A stretch of 62,000 nucleotides of DNA, taken from Glandiceps talaboti. Taxonomy: Eukaryota; Hemichordata; Enteropneusta; Spengelidae. The stretch spans positions 9,913,759-9,975,758 of the forward strand of contig NC_135559.1 in assembly GCF_964340395.1 (NCBI RefSeq), read 5' to 3'. The position numbers and the translations under genes are program-made. This document shows, in pieces, positions 1-23,361 of the stretch (within the stretch, counting starts at the first letter, position 1; every line of letters starts with the position of its first letter). The notes under the pieces are model-generated. The model had not been told where the DNA came from. It made no database searches and worked only from the letters and a program-made list of their open reading frames with translations.

Positions 1-480
1 GAAATACCAACTGTTTCTAAATGAATGCTACCAAATTAAACACAAAATGTTTGGATTTCCATCATGCTAACATAGTTGTGTTGCCATGGAAACAACGACG
101 CTGTATGTAAACACACTGAAGTGCCATTTCTATGATTTTTGTTTTAAAGTGTGTATTTGTAGGCTGCGCTGCATTTTACAAAATTAATTTAAAATATATC
201 TACCCCGTAGAGACAGGTAAAACAAGGTTGTAATATATAGCACCAGTCCATTCATGTTTCTTGATCTGTTGAGAAAATATGAATATATTTACTATACATT
301 ACAAAGTAAACATTGCATTTAATGGCTGGCTTGGCGGTGCTGTTAAAACAGAATGGAGTGCGCTGAAACTACACTTCCTAAAATATCTCCCATTTTTGTT
401 GTACGCAAGATTGTTCCTGGTTGTTATGATAGTAAAGATAAAGATAAATGTTTTTGGATTTTTAGTTCCGTGGCACATAT

Positions 481-481
<1 letters not shown>
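1..481. other. No gene seen (left edge)
   Basis: AT-rich sequence with no open frame that resembles a known protein and no convincing splice-site pair. It runs into the large CA microsatellite that follows. Confidence 0.5.
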
Positions 482-482
<1 letters not shown>

Positions 483-547
<65 letters not shown>

Positions 548-576
548 ACACACACACACACACACACACACACACA
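483..576. repeat. (CA)n microsatellite
   Basis: Almost uninterrupted CA dinucleotides with one CGAA interruption near 546. The apparent open frames over it (poly His-Thr, poly Cys-Val) are artefacts of the repeat. Confidence 0.97.
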
Positions 577-655
577 TTGTCTGTCTCTGACAGTCTGTCT
601 CGTCTCAATCTCTGTATCTGTCTGTGCTTCTGTCTCTGTCTCTGTCTCTGCCTCT

Positions 656-656
656 A

Positions 657-726
<70 letters not shown>

Positions 727-790
727 CCCCTCTCTCTCTCTCTCATGGTGGTAAGAAAAAGCGTATCTGTGTATGTACCTTGTTTCTGCT

Positions 791-869
<79 letters not shown>

Positions 870-877
870 GTCTGTCT
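656..877. repeat. (TCTG)n microsatellite in two blocks
   Basis: Two TCTG tetranucleotide arrays (about 656-725 and 795-877) are separated by roughly 70 bp of unique sequence. All six-frame translations here are low-complexity (Ser-Val-Cys-Leu). Confidence 0.97.
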
Positions 878-1259
878 CAATACATTTTATGAGTTACAAA
901 AGTTGGTATATGTTGTTTCAAATTGTTAATTTAAAACTAAAAATAACAACTGTACATATCTTACCTTAGTAAAGACACGATAAATGTGTGTACACTATTG
1001 TCAAAAACTGTAACTATACTTAAGGGGCAAACTTTCCAGGTGTGAAAACCGACCTTATTCACAAGAAACTCTACTGATAAATTTGTCTATGCGTGTATGT
1101 GCTATCTGTACTGAAATATAGAGACGATTTTATTATCTGATGATACAGGTCGCTTTGCTGTTATCATGAGATACGCACAGAGACAACAAAGCAGAAAAAA
1201 TGTTGTTGTTTTTTATTAGGGCCAAATGACGATATGAAACGAGCAGAGGGTTAATGGGA

Positions 1260-1262
<3 letters not shown>

Positions 1263-1348
<86 letters not shown>

Positions 1349-1399
1349 AGGGAGGAGGAAGGGAGAGGGAGGAGGGAGGGAGAGGGAGGAGGGAGGGAA

Positions 1400-1430
<31 letters not shown>

Positions 1431-1496
1431 GGGGAATAGACAAACAGAGACAGAGAGAGACAGAGACAAAGATAGACAGACAGACAGAGTGGGGGA
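1263..1496. repeat. (GA)n array grading into polypurine and GACA repeats
   Basis: Pure GA dinucleotides to about 1345, then a GGGA-rich purine stretch, then GACA tetranucleotides at about 1400-1430 and an imperfect tail to 1496. The compound structure suggests successive slippage from one seed. Confidence 0.95.
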
Positions 1497-1639
1497 ATAA
1501 GCAAACACCCTCTCATGTCAGTCATGTCAATCATCATAATTAAGTACAGGGTTAGAAACCTATCGCGGGAAGACAGTTTGGAAATATGACTTGTTAAACG
1601 ACTTCTCGTGGTTCAACTCATGAGAAAAATAGTTCGGGT

Positions 1640-1730
1640 CACCTTTCAGACCATCAAAATTTTCATGGCCCCCTTCACCCCCCATTTTCGACTCAGCCCC
1701 CCCCCCCCCGCCATAATTTCTGCTGGAATA
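1640..1730. mobile_element. Possible fragment of a G/C-run transposon relic
   Basis: The stretch reads as a diverged reverse complement of the left end of the element at 60624-61631: an ACCATxAAAATTTTC-like segment, CATGGCCCCCTTCA, a long C run, then GCCATAATTTCTG, which corresponds to GCCGTAAATTCTG. Only one end is recognisable, so it is called a fragment. The similarity was judged by eye. Confidence 0.4.
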
Positions 1731-2721
1731 ATAACTGCCACTAATAATTTTCTCTTCAGCTCCTGGAAATCCTAAAACTGATGACAGTTTAGACAAATTT
1801 CTAGTTGCCATGTGAACCGCAACAAAGTCTTTCAGTAGGTGGGATGTTACATCTACTCGACATTTATAGATTGCTCAAAATATAGCACGAAACATTAGCA
1901 CGAATCTTGCGGTAAGATAAAACATTCAAAGACTGACACATGTTTTAATAGGAATGGCTCACTTCATGATTCGAATGTATTGGTCACCAATTATATACGT
2001 GTTGATATAAATGAAGTTAATATGTTGTAAAACTAGCTCTTTTGTGTGCCATCTGGGTCACACCATGAGAATTCACACTACTATCAACTAGAACGGTGTT
2101 CGAATAAACGACATTTTCTTCATGACAACCTATCAATAATAAGTGTTAATTTATCCCCTGGAAGAATCCCATTGATGGCATTTAGACAGCCAAAACACCA
2201 GCAACTAGCGAGTGTATTATCGCTGCGCAGTCTATTGCACAGACAAGGGTGCCACTCTTTATCAAGATATTGATAAAGTTGAAGACAGGAACCAAAAGTA
2301 AGATACTGAACATGTCTATGATGATAAGGAAGTAAACATGACAGTCCTTGAATTGTATGCGTTATCACTCTTAAAAATTATCATTTCATCAAATATATAA
2401 GAACACACCAAAAGTGTATTAGTTAAGTTGGTCTAATTTTAAAAAAATGTGATTGAACATAATTTCTAGTTAAGAACTGTTTTGATGATAATTAGAGACA
2501 CATGTACTCCAAATAACACTAAACCTAGTGTGTTGGTTATTAGACATTTCATTCTGGGTAGAATTGTAGATACCCCTTTCCTCTGAGAAACTGTAATATA
2601 CCATATGATGCATAGCAGATTACATCCATTATGACGAATTCACATGAGAAGAATTTACAACGATGAACTTCCATATCGACAATTAGATAGATAAAGTGTG
2701 AACAAAGATAGCAGATTTGTG
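1731..2721. other. Intergenic, no gene supported
   Basis: Downstream of the first lipase gene. A plus-strand frame at 2046-2273 contains a segment of the form PLMAFRQPK that is faintly like retrotransposon-derived sequence, but it is short, isolated and not assigned. Confidence 0.4.
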
Positions 2722-2747
2722 TTTATTAATTAATGTGTAGGTTTATT
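2722..2747 (-). promoter_or_regulatory. Candidate polyadenylation signals of lipase gene A
   Basis: Two AATAAA hexamers on the minus strand, at 2747-2742 and 2727-2722, lie about 100 and 120 nt past the stop codon of the lipase. This would give a short 3' UTR. The hexamers are seen directly; their use is inferred. Confidence 0.5.
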
Positions 2748-2846
2748 TAAGGAATTAATTGGTACAACAGCATGCAAATATACAATAGGGTTGTCAAGAA
2801 TTATTCTGATTTAAATTACAGGGATACTAGTACATGACACATATAT

Positions 2847-3362
2847 TTAGTCCTGACAATATGGGGATTGGGAATTTGTTTCCAAATGGAAGATCCCCGT
2901 CTCCTCTGGTACAGCATCGTATCCCATTTGGGCGCAATAAGGGTTACATGTGTTACAACATAATACTGGACATGAGAACCACTGGTCTAGCTCACATGGA
3001 TACGATGTAAACTTGCATTCACTGTTGATAGATTCCTCGAAGTATTCGCCTGCGCGGTCATGGTCACAGAGATCTGAAAAGAGAATATTCACCCAAATAA
3101 ATTATATCATAGTTGTTCCCCTTTCAAAGGATGAGATCTACAAACAACTCGTTTTAATCCCTTCATATCGAAGTGCTGGTACTACCAAAATTAAGAGAGC
3201 ATAGGTTTCAATTAAGCATCACAATGCTTCTTTCATTATCTCAAATGTTTTATTTGCACGGGTTATATACATGGACTTTGTCTACGTTGCTTCTCATTTT
3301 TTTCAATCTTCAAACGTAGTAAAGCTTTTGTTTAATTAATTAATTAATTAATTAATTAATTT

Positions 3363-3419
<57 letters not shown>

Positions 3420-6400
3420 CTTTCTTTCCCAAGAACACAAATTTACCAACTATTTGAGACCGAGACGATGAAAGCATTGCTACAACGGAGTTATATATGT
3501 AATTATATACACATTACTAAACACAGTGAAATCGCCAAACAGATCAACATTATGAATATTGCCCATAGATTTTTTTTAAAGGAATGAAAAAATCTTATTG
3601 AGCAGAAGGTGGTGAAAACGTTGACTACGACGAAGGAGGGAGGCCGAAGTTGACACATGCAAGTACTTCAGGTAACTTTGTAATATGGACTGAGAAAATA
3701 AATGGAGGATTTTTCATCTGTTCTCAAGCGAGGGGTCGATGGAATCCATGAAAAATTCATGATACGCCTCTCTCGAACAATCTATTTTTGGATGGCAGCA
3801 ATAACCGACTGATAAACGTAAGATACAGCATCCTGCGAAAGGAGTTAATAGATCAATAAATGTTCATTAATTTATGCATAGCAATCTAGTACTCACTCAG
3901 CAAACAGCCTGGTTGGTTTTCACCACCATTTGGATAAAAATCAGCATCACCACACTGAAACAAGAAAGAAGACCATGTCTATTTAAGCAACACGAGCATT
4001 CAGCTGATGACAACAGAAAAAAAATAAATATCGCTCAGCATGAAGTTTGTCAGTTAGGGTAACTCAATGTTCTGAACTTCAATGACATTTCATAAATACT
4101 CACTCACTCAACAAACCGTAAATTCACGTAATATATGCCTGGGGGAAGAATACTAAAACATAAATTGTCGTCTTTATTTTCCAAATGTTTTAGACCTAAT
4201 TCTCAAGCCATTTTAGATTCCAATAGACAAGAAAATGACAAGATTGTTGGTTTCCTTGAAAAAAAGGTGGAACCCCCACATTTTTTCCAGTATTTCAAAT
4301 GGACCAGGAACAAGCTGTCACGTGGGAAAGTTTGTAGAGATTGTATTACTTTGGTGATCAGGCAAATAGACCTGTTGTCGGTTCCAAGATGCATTGCGCG
4401 TTTCTCCATACAACAATGCCATGTATTGTGTACGCGCTGGGGGTTTACACGCGCTACTCAGGGGGGGGGGGTGTTTGTCACCTGACCATACCATATGGCC
4501 ATTGGGTCACCTGTAAAATCACTGTCTGTCATTGATGGCGTTTAGTCTTTATTCTATAAAATCACTCATAATCAAAGAGGTCAGCATGTGTTTCCATAAT
4601 TTCCTGATGAAATGTTATTTCAAACGTAATATAGACATAACAAGACCAAATGTAACAACGTGAGCGGCATCATCTCGCGCAATGCATCTTGGAACCGGAA
4701 AATCGAGTTCTTACCGCCATCTTTATTCCCAGGGCAGATTCATTTGGTTCGCCATCAGTATGGATAACATCCACAAACACAGCATCAGTCGGGTCGATAC
4801 GGACAGCGGGATCGCGTCCTTCAAAGTCTGGACCAGCTGGATCAAGCCCTGGGAAATTAAAACAAAAGATAACGTAAATAGAGTTGCGTTGAACTTGTCA
4901 CGTGGTCAACGTCTATTTTTAAAAGGCAACAAAGGCGAGGATGATTTTCAGTCATAAACAATTTACGAATGTCACGAAAATTCACTTTCGAACCACCACT
5001 CTTCATCGCGCGATTTATCTTCAAGTGAGAAAAATAACCTAAATTATACATTATTACTTTGTCTTCTTTACAGTACGAACTGTATTTTTTTCTATATGGG
5101 TAATAACCTCTATATATATTTAAATTAGCTCTGAACCAAGCTCTGTACACTGGAGTAGGGAATTCAGGGTATGGTGTCCAGTTACTTATGCAGATGACAC
5201 CGGTGCCTCTATTTATCAGACTGTCTACCTAGTTTAAGTTAGAATACACCACTAGTGCTGTTATACTCTCTGGAAATTATAGTTCTGAAAATCATCTAAC
5301 TTCATCATACGGATGTTTGTTTCTAGTCTTTTACAACTACCGACATCGAAGCATTGACGAATGCAATACAAGTCTCTGCGCTGTTCCAACATGCTGTGCA
5401 AAGTGTAATGGTTTGATAAGGACAATGCCTCTTTATGCGTACATGAAATGCCAGGAGAACTGCACATTTGTTTGTGAGCATGAGCTGTAATGTAGAGGCC
5501 ATACAACTATGATTATCTATGTAATACTTGTTTCTGTGCTTCCAACATGCTGTGCGAAGGCAGGTGTCATTTATCTAATTCAGTTTACTTTCCTAGTTTG
5601 CAACTGGTTCTGTTCGTCAATGCTTCGATGTCGGCAGTTGTATGTGTGTAGAAATGATTTAAAAAATAACGTGAGGGTTTGTTATATCTTGTTTGCAAGC
5701 AGCTTGACAATCCTATATAACGGTATATTGGCTTTTAAAATGGTAAAACGTGGATACCATGTTGACCTCTACTTCCAAAACGTGCGTGGTGGCCCCTGAG
5801 TTTGATTGAAAATGAATTCAGAGGTGTTTTTTTACCGGGAACAAAATAACTGTACGCTTAGACCAGAACTAGCTGTAATTGGAACGTTTTTATAATGTTT
5901 TGTTAAATACAATAACTTACTTGTAATATCGCATTGCATCATTGTCGGTAAATGTAATTTTGTAACTCATTGTATACACAATAATATGAAATGGATCGAT
6001 TTTTGTGGCAGTACCCAAAATTCAGTACAACGGCGATCACGATTTCAACTTTTTTTCTGTACTGCTTATAGACATCTCGACCACTGATTAATATGTGCAA
6101 TGTCTAATTATTGGTACTGTAGCAATTTTCAGTGAATACATTGTGGTTGTCCGATCGAAAATGGTACTCCAGTTATAGCTGGTATAGTTTTAACATAGTG
6201 ACAGATTCAAAACCTAGCTTGTACTCAAGATTAAAAACTTACACAACTTACCACTATGTTACCTACTTAAAATTATAACATTGACCCCCTAATCAACAGA
6301 TACAAAAAATTTATTGTTATATAGTTTGATATTTTAGTGTACCAGTTGCATTTATTGAAAGTGTAAAGATGTATCTCCTGGACGCGTACTATGTATATTC

Positions 6401-8549
6401 TCTGTATAATGTATTTTGTTTTGTATATTTTATGCAAATTAAGGATATTCAAAGTTCTTACCAGTGATTCTTCCGATATCAGGAGATCTTTCACCAGCAT
6501 GACCACTACATTGTGCTCCAAGACTATGACCAATCAAATGAACCTTTGATGGTGGGTATCCTCCAAGCGCGTCATCTAAGAATCTTATAAATGCATCAAC
6601 CTCTGCACCAACTATTTGGGTGTTGGAAACCGCTTGTGGATAATTTACAGCCGCTCCACCGTTCCAATCAACAGCGAATACGTTCAACTCTTCAGTCTGT
6701 AATGCGTTCAAAGATGATGCAAAAATTGGAATAGACAGACTTGAAAGGGGAAGGTTTAAATAGACCTCCAGGTGATGCATCATTTGGCAGTGCATGTCAT
6801 TTTAACAGCTCTAGTTAAAGGGGTCATATGGATTAGAAACAGATGTTTGTTTGGATTTGTAATTAACTCAACAACTTGTCTCTGCCTATCTACTTCATAA
6901 AACAATATGAAACGTATAAAAAGCTCCTAAAAGTATAGAAGGTTTCGAATTGTACGTACAGGAAGTCTACACACAGTGGGTAAATACATTAGCTTATTGA
7001 CCACTGGAACTATATGCGTGGTGGTGTTACAATATATACGGAATCAACAGATGAATGTGCAAAAAAGAACAACTTTGATTTAAAGGAAATTGGTTCCCGG
7101 GGTAGATTCAACCGTAAGACGCAAGAGGAGAGGTGAGGAATATAATATGAGCTCCACACCTTTTGAGCCAGCTGTCATAAACACAAAAGAGAATCCAAAC
7201 CCAGAAAAATTTACAGTAACATATCAGTGGTCACCGTTCACATTAGATAATACGGAAAAGAATTCAACGTGGCCGTCAAATAATGTGTTTAGTTATTTTT
7301 TAGTATTTCACGTACCGAATCAAGGAATGCGTTTTTCATACTAACTACCCAATCCTCTTCTCCAGAATTTGTCCAACCGTGGATCAAAAACTTCGAATCT
7401 TTATTCATGTCAAAATTAGAATTGAGTAGTGAGTCTAGGTCATTTCTGTCAATGACCTGTCTGAACACTCGGTTGCTGCTTGTGTACAACCAAAATCCTG
7501 TCGCAACGACAGCTGGGTCTTCTGGTAGGTGCGGCGAGTTGTCATAAGGTGGGTCATTGGTAAAACATCCAAGGTCACCGTAACATACTTCCGCTGTTTG
7601 ACCTGGATAATGAAGAAACCGAGAAATGTTAGAAAAAGACGAGTACTACAGTTTTTCATATACATGTAGAACGGTGTTCCTTCATTGTAGATCATACAAA
7701 TCAAAGAGGAGGTTTCAAGGAGGTTAAGAAATATTCCTATCAGTAATGTACCTTTAGAACCATAAATCCTTAGCTTGAATAAAAAAATGCTTACGTTTTA
7801 CTTTGCTGAGATATATGTACAAACTAACACAGAAACAAACAAACAAACAAACAAACAAACAAAGAAATAAAGAAATAAATAAAGAAAGAAAAAAAAAGAA
7901 AAGAAAAAATAAATAAATAGATAAAAATTTAAATAAATAAATAATAAATAAATATATTGGTATCGTCTCTATGCAACAAGCGAATAAACACCAGTGCGTT
8001 TGCTTGAATGAAGTGAGCCATGGAAAGACTTTACGCAACTATAAAATTAGGTAAATAAACAACTATACAAAACAGCGTGTGTCTCTGATGCTTTCATTAG
8101 TTTGTATATATCTATGAAAGTTATAATGTAATGCTCAGTCGAACTCCATAGTTATAATGTGTAGCGTTTTAACACAGTAACAGTAAACAGAGTTTCTGGG
8201 ATTCTGTGGTGTTTATACTCCGATATGTTACCGACAGTAACTACTGTAACATTGTATATATGGAACTTGTCTCATTCCTGCTTTCGAGGGTTGTAGTTGT
8301 AACAGTACGTTTACTGTATCATAATAAGGGTGTTCTCGACATTTTCTGAATTCCAGGTTTGATTTCTGACAATAGCTAGGTGTTTTACTAAGTAGAATAC
8401 TGCAGGCACATTGTAGTCCCCTACCAACATTTCATTCAACCCGTCTAAATTCAGCTAATGCTTGGAAAGTAATAATAGCCGTCACAAATTTACTCACCTT
8501 CTTGAGAAAGGAAACATAAAACAGCAAGCGATATGATCCAAGCCTTCAT
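2847..8549 (-). CDS. Secreted lipase, pancreatic-lipase superfamily, PLA1-like (gene A)
   Basis: Six coding exons on the minus strand: 8549-8498, 7602-7316, 6696-6462, 4848-4715, 3954-3897 and 3073-2847. They join in phases 1,0,1,0,1 into a 330-residue protein. It starts with a signal peptide ([15 protein letters not shown]), followed by the family's CYGDLGCF segment. The oxyanion region HGW, the nucleophile elbow GHSLG (Ser171), the acid in GLDPAGP (Asp194) and the His in CDH (His260) give a complete triad. The lid between Cys253 and Cys258 is only four residues, against more than twenty in pancreatic lipase. The protein stops about 70 residues after the catalytic His, so there is no C-terminal PLAT domain. 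In this family, short lid plus no PLAT usually means phospholipase A1 or phospholipid activity. It is a tandem paralogue of gene B, with the same intron phases. Substrate is inferred. Confidence 0.9.
3331..3420. repeat. (TTAA)n-(TCAA)n microsatellite
   Basis: AATT/TTAA tetranucleotides run into a TCAA array. It lies in the last-but-one intron of lipase gene A (between 3897 and 3073). Confidence 0.95.
7800..7955. repeat. A-rich AAAC/AAAT/AAAG simple repeat
   Basis: CAAA units at about 7834-7861, then mixed AAAG/AAAT units. It lies in intron 1 of lipase gene A. Confidence 0.9.
7975..8065. repeat. Dispersed repeat, copy 1
   Basis: A segment with GCGTTTGCTTGAATGAAGTG resembles 36070-36165, where the same block reads GCATTTGCTTAAATGAAGTG, with similar sequence continuing past it. 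The two copies lie 28 kb apart in the same orientation, so this is an interspersed repeat of unknown class. Confidence 0.55.
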
Positions 8550-9359
8550 ATTGTGCTGATAAGAATTTCAAAATAAGAGAGGGGGTGAGTTTTGATATTT
8601 CATGTACAACTTGTGATAGCAGACGCTGATTCTGTTTAATTCATTACAAATTGCGTCGAACGCCCATATGTAGCTGCTACAAACCTAAATAACCCAAACG
8701 CCAAAAGATCCCTTCAGCTGCTTTAGCTTTGGGGCTTTCAAAATGTCAAGTGTAACATCGCACGCACTAAAACGATATAAACGTGTCCTTTTGTTCGCGT
8801 GTGCTTTGATGTAATTTCAGAAAAACTGGACGTAATCATTTTGTCATGCTTTCTACTACAGTTAGTTTTCTGGCGAGAACAGTGTGTCCAAACATACCGT
8901 GATCATCATTCACCGAAGACTATATAACTGTACCACATTGTCATCTACGTTCTTCGTTTTGATTCAAGAATACATGAATGTCACATGACAGACGATAGAA
9001 TAAACAAGTTTACAAACATATACCATTGTGACATTTAAATTCGCATGTACATGTACTAGACTATTTTATAGTTTAAAAGAAAAGCAACAACTAACAAAAA
9101 ATGGTAAGTTCCTTACCTATACGACAGATTCTACCGATGTATTTGTTTTGTAGTTGTGTTGCTTCTGAAATAAGATACTTTAAATACGTACAACACATGG
9201 CAGGTGTGCAAGGAGACCTTGTTTCCAGTGATATGACGAAGTGATAAGGTTATTTGACACTTTATCAAATGTAAATCTTACAACTGTTTTCCTCCTTATC
9301 ATATGAACACATAAAGCTATACTCGCGTCATTGCAAACTCAACCAGGTGGTACATATAT

Positions 9360-9600
9360 ATTAAAATGTCCATATGGATGACAAATGGGTATTTATGTCG
9401 AATTTTTTTTAATTCTTAAAACAGCTTTGCTAATGTTTTCCAAATTGAAAAGGGAATGTTCAACAACATATACCAAGAACCTTGCTGTCAACTCGATAGA
9501 TTGCCAAACATTAAAAAAATGTGTAAAATTTTTGTTATTGTGTACGCACAATAACAAGTTTTTCAGTTACTTTCTAACTATTTGCAATTTGTTCAGTTAC
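9360..9600 (+). mobile_element. Relic related to the MITE at 15.3 kb
   Basis: The CATATGGATGACAAATGGG start followed by TATTTAT, and further on a TTGTTATTGTGTA segment, match the left half of the element at 15288-15609. No matching right terminus is obvious, so it is probably truncated. Confidence 0.45.
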
Positions 9601-10699
9601 AAACGTAGACTTGGTATAAGCTGTTTCACAAAATCATTATTCTTTTCAAGTAGTTGTTTTTATGAATAAAAATTCAAAATTAAATACATATTTATCAGCT
9701 TACGGCTACTTTAACCAGAATATTTTGGGAAAAAAACATTCGTACACGCTTATAAAAAAAAAGTATTACTCCAAATTGATCACATAAATCCTAGCTTTCA
9801 GCGTTAGTCACCAGGGTTTCTTCAGAGATGTGACGTCGCATAATATTTACGCTACGGTTCCCAGGCCATACTCAGTGATTTGCAAATAAAGTCGATAAAA
9901 CATAAGTATCGTTTTTCATGACAAATAACAAGTAACCAAAGTAACGTATACTATGTCCGAAGGCCTGTACATGTCAATATATAGTAGGGCAAACAACATA
10001 TGTATTGTGCAGATTGGGGTGATGCAGTGATTACTTGTAATTACGCCGTTTATTAGTACAAATCGCTTTCTGTATGTACAATATTATACAGTTTCATACT
10101 TTATACGGTCTTCACTATTTTTTGCAAGTTGTTTATTTAAAAACATGAACATGTTGTGTGGGTTTTTTTTAGACATCATTTTAAAGTCGTTTGAATCTTT
10201 CAAATCCAAAATGAACCCAACTTCGATTCTTAACCACATGTCGATGCATGTACGTTCCTTTATATCATTAAAATTACTCATCTGGCGTATTTTAATAACA
10301 CAGATCATCACACAATAGGGAATATAGTGATTTAGTTTATATACACTAAAATGTGTCATAAAATAATTAGTGTGTTATGACTAACGAACACTAAGTTAGC
10401 AAAAATTGCAGAACTCGAGATTGTGCATCTGTAGAATAGGCTGTAGAAGATATTTGATTTCACATGGCGATTATTCTAAAAATGGATTATGTATGACTAA
10501 TTAATCACCTTGCCCGAGATACGACCCCCGATAGTTTATACACGTAACAAAACAGAGCATGCGCATCCACTCTATATCGGTTAGCTCATGATATGAATGT
10601 GTATCGGACCCTGTATCAAATGTTCAACTCATGCTGATGTCTTCATTATTCCATCAGCAGGAACATATATTTTTATACTATTAAAGTACATTTCTTTTG

Positions 10700-10741
10700 T
10701 TGGGGGGGGGGGGGGGGGTAATGGTGGTGGGGGGGGGGGGA
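10700..10741. repeat. Poly-G runs
   Basis: Two long G runs are separated by TAATGGTGGT. Similar G/C homopolymers recur near 1692, 4461, 18845, 19600-19700, 21991, 30307, 38555, 41987, 45381, 61490 and 61600. Confidence 0.9.
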
Positions 10742-11400
10742 GGAAGATAAGATATTTCCAAAAGACTACTTATCCAGGTCGTTTAATTGTGACATATGTA
10801 TTTGGTGTGGTGCCATTCCGAATTCGACTTCCACAGTGTGTTGTTTTGTCCCTCAAATTAGAACATTAAATAGAGAATATGGTCATTCAGGTCATACGAG
10901 GTCATTTGTATAGAGGTCCGTAGGTTCTGTGTACTATAGTTGCCATTAAAAGCGTTGACGGAACATGGGTGGTGTTTGTTTTATATTAGCTACATGTCGT
11001 ATGCTTAGGACATATCCAAAAATTCATTTCCACCCATCCTGAATCACGTGACTCTCTCTCATAGTTTATAAAGTTGGTAAACCTTCACACCTCTTAAGTT
11101 GACGTTCTTTGGTAGAAGTTCATGCAGATGTGTGAATCTCCTGACCTTGTTATTGCACATGATGCATCACTTTATAACATCTCCAAAACCAGATTGGCCA
11201 AGTTTGATAGCTCTATTTTGTTAGTGTAGCACAGTAATGCCGGGTTGGTAGAAATGACTTCGGTCTGTACTATACGCATAAGAAATGCAAATAAGTGAAT
11301 TTTCTTCACTGTTGCTTCCTTTTACAAAGATACACTAATAAATATGAGAGAAGCACGTGTGTGTTTACCATTTGCAACCGTATTCCAGTGTAGAAATCCT

Positions 11401-11463
11401 TTTATTTTTTTCACAAAGTAAACATAATTCCACGAATATTTGATATCGTCCATTCTATTTAAT
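11401..11463 (-). promoter_or_regulatory. Candidate polyadenylation signals of lipase gene B
   Basis: An ATTAAA hexamer (minus strand, 11463-11458) and an AATAAA hexamer (11406-11401) lie 130-190 nt past the stop codon of gene B. Their use is inferred. Confidence 0.4.
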
Positions 11464-11594
11464 GATTTAGGTTGTGTGTTCCCCTTGTTCACTTCGAAAG
11501 ATTGTGAATATTGAGAAGAATATAATTATGTAGTAAAGAATCTAATAATTTTCTGTTGAAGGACTGAACTTTAGTTTGTACAAGACACATGCAA

Positions 11595-16003
<4,409 letters not shown>

Positions 16004-17611
16004 GGCTTCTCTGCGTAGTCTTGTCAGTTTGACTTGAAGTATATGGAACCTGTATGTTAATCTCTGAAATGTCAACAAAGTCAAACTAAGAAATGAAATG
16101 GTGTCGATGTTCTAGTCGAACCCATCAACCTAGTGAATAAAAACGCGACCATTACAACAATCCGCAATATGACTGAAATCCTGAGGCGGAGAACTTCATC
16201 TAAATTAAACTAAATTACAGGTGGTACATTATTATTTAAATGCAGTTGGCCACCCAAATAGAAGACGTCCATAATAAAAAAATGTTTTGTCTCTGTGAAC
16301 ACATCGTTCTACAACGACAGTTTTTACTAGAGAGATATAACGAATAATTGGAATAACATTTTTTTTCTTTTTCATATTCGAAGGTTAAGAGAACTGCACA
16401 TAAATAATTTAAATATGAAAAGTCACATTCTTTCCTTTTAAAACGACTTGTAAACCAAGATACGATGTAACTTACCTCTAGTAGCTCCTTTGTGCTCTTT
16501 CCTCCAAGTGTCCGATGTTATGTTTTGGAATATTAATCTTCGTATTCTGGTTAACAAAGTTTTAATCGAAAATATAAAGCTTTTTGTGTTACGTAACCGT
16601 GAGAATTCCGTCATCCTGTCCAGCTGAGACGTCGATTTTGAGTCCACCTTCGCAAGGATAATAGCAATCAGCTAATGCCATTTTAATTATAATATAACCG
16701 TGAATAAAAACATGACGACATATCATTATGACCTTTGAATTCATAACCATAGTTTTTTGAAATTTAGTTATTAATTAAATTGCATTTTCGGTTGACGTCA
16801 TAGGTGTAAATGTACGCGAGTAAAACTTCGGTGACGTAAACACCAGTTTAACATTTCTATGTACTGTTAAATAGATTCATCCTTATTATCATCACGTGCA
16901 GCGCCACGTAAAACCACCAGAACCCGAAAGAGGATGTTGGTTTGATCGTGTTGTTTATTTATTTTGTCAATTCTTCTCCTTTTTTCATAATTATTCTACA
17001 ATTACTATACTTATTACCATAATATGTCAAGTGAAAAGCTGAGCTAGTGTGGGAGTTTTATTCCTCATTCAATCTATTGTTCGTTTTTTAACTCTGATTT
17101 TTTTTGATAAAATATTTTCATCAATAAGAAGTGAATATAAGTACTATGAATATGGGAGCTATGTGAACAAGAACACAAGACTCTCAGTAAGAAATCGTAT
17201 ATATATATATGTGACTTGCGCCCTCAAATGCCAAATATTTGGATTCAGCACTAATGGGAATGGAGTTGATATGTTATCAAAATATGGGGGCGTAGTTGTG
17301 GATGGGCGGATGTACTGATGATAAATCTCCTGTCTGTCGGTCAACATTAACGGTTTCTATTAATAATTGACCCAGGTGTAATAATGAACTGCTAAACTGA
17401 TATCGGCAGATTACTTGAATTATATTTTATCATACATTCATAGTAGAAAATCATGTATATTACTACTGCCTTACTTCCTTTGGTTGCCGTGCTTTCTCAC
17501 GTGCCGCAACACGTCTTTGGAACAAATTGTCACTGGAGCTTGGACAAACACCCAAAGTTAATGACTTCAGAAAGAACCTTAAAACATACATATTCGCGAA
17601 ATTTTTCAATA
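16004..17611. other. Intergenic between lipase gene B and the sialyltransferase
   Basis: This should contain the promoter of gene B and the 3' end of the sialyltransferase. A minus-strand ATTAAA at 17617-17612 is a possible polyadenylation signal for the latter. No coding exon was recognised. Confidence 0.4.
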
Positions 17612-17660
17612 TTTAATTGTGATCTCTACTTTGTATTGGATACAGGCACTCTATAAATTT

Positions 17661-17700
17661 TCTGATTGATTGATTGATTGACTGACTGACTGATTGATTA

Positions 17701-17733
<33 letters not shown>

Positions 17734-17750
17734 CTGACTGACTGACTGAC
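17661..17750. repeat. (TGAT)n-(TGAC)n microsatellite
   Basis: Alternating blocks of TGAT and TGAC units, probably within or just past the 3' UTR of the sialyltransferase gene. Confidence 0.93.
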
Positions 17751-17889
17751 CAGAGATGGCGCTACAACTTGTCAAACATTTGCCGTACCTGGTACAAGTA
17801 CGCCAGGTGATCAACAACCTCGATGACAGCGACGTTCACCAAATTATAATACTGTTAGATATTTACGAGTTTGTAAATGTGCATAATTT

Positions 17890-23165
<5,276 letters not shown>

Positions 23166-23195
23166 GTCGAATACAATTTTACCAATTATCTATCG

Positions 23196-23199
23196 ATCG

Positions 23200-23254
<55 letters not shown>

Positions 23255-23361
23255 TCAATCAATCAATCAATAAATCGATCAATCAATCAATCAGTACACC
23301 CACCCACCCACCCACCAACCAACCAATTAATCAATTAATTAATTAATTAATTAATTAATTA
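23196..23361. repeat. (ATCA)n, (CCCA)n and (TTAA)n compound microsatellite
   Basis: ATCA units, a short CCCA/CCAA block, then AATT/TTAA units. It lies just upstream of the sialyltransferase start. Confidence 0.95.

Larger units (their letters stand above)
8550..11457. other. Intergenic between lipase genes A and B
   Basis: No exon-like sequence was found. It should hold the promoter of gene A, but no core motif can be assigned. It contains a relic of the element seen at 15288-15609 (near 9363-9560) and G runs at about 10700-10741. Open frames here match no family. Confidence 0.45.

Noticed and set aside
299-1508. Long low-complexity open frames (poly Cys-Val, His-Thr, Ser-Leu, Arg-Glu)
   Set aside because: They are translations of CA, TCTG and GA microsatellites on both strands, with no domain and no splice context.
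2046-2273. Possible extra lipase exon or retrotransposon piece downstream of gene A
   Set aside because: Gene A already ends with a proper stop at 2847 and a nearby polyadenylation signal. The retrotransposon-like residues are too few to support a call.
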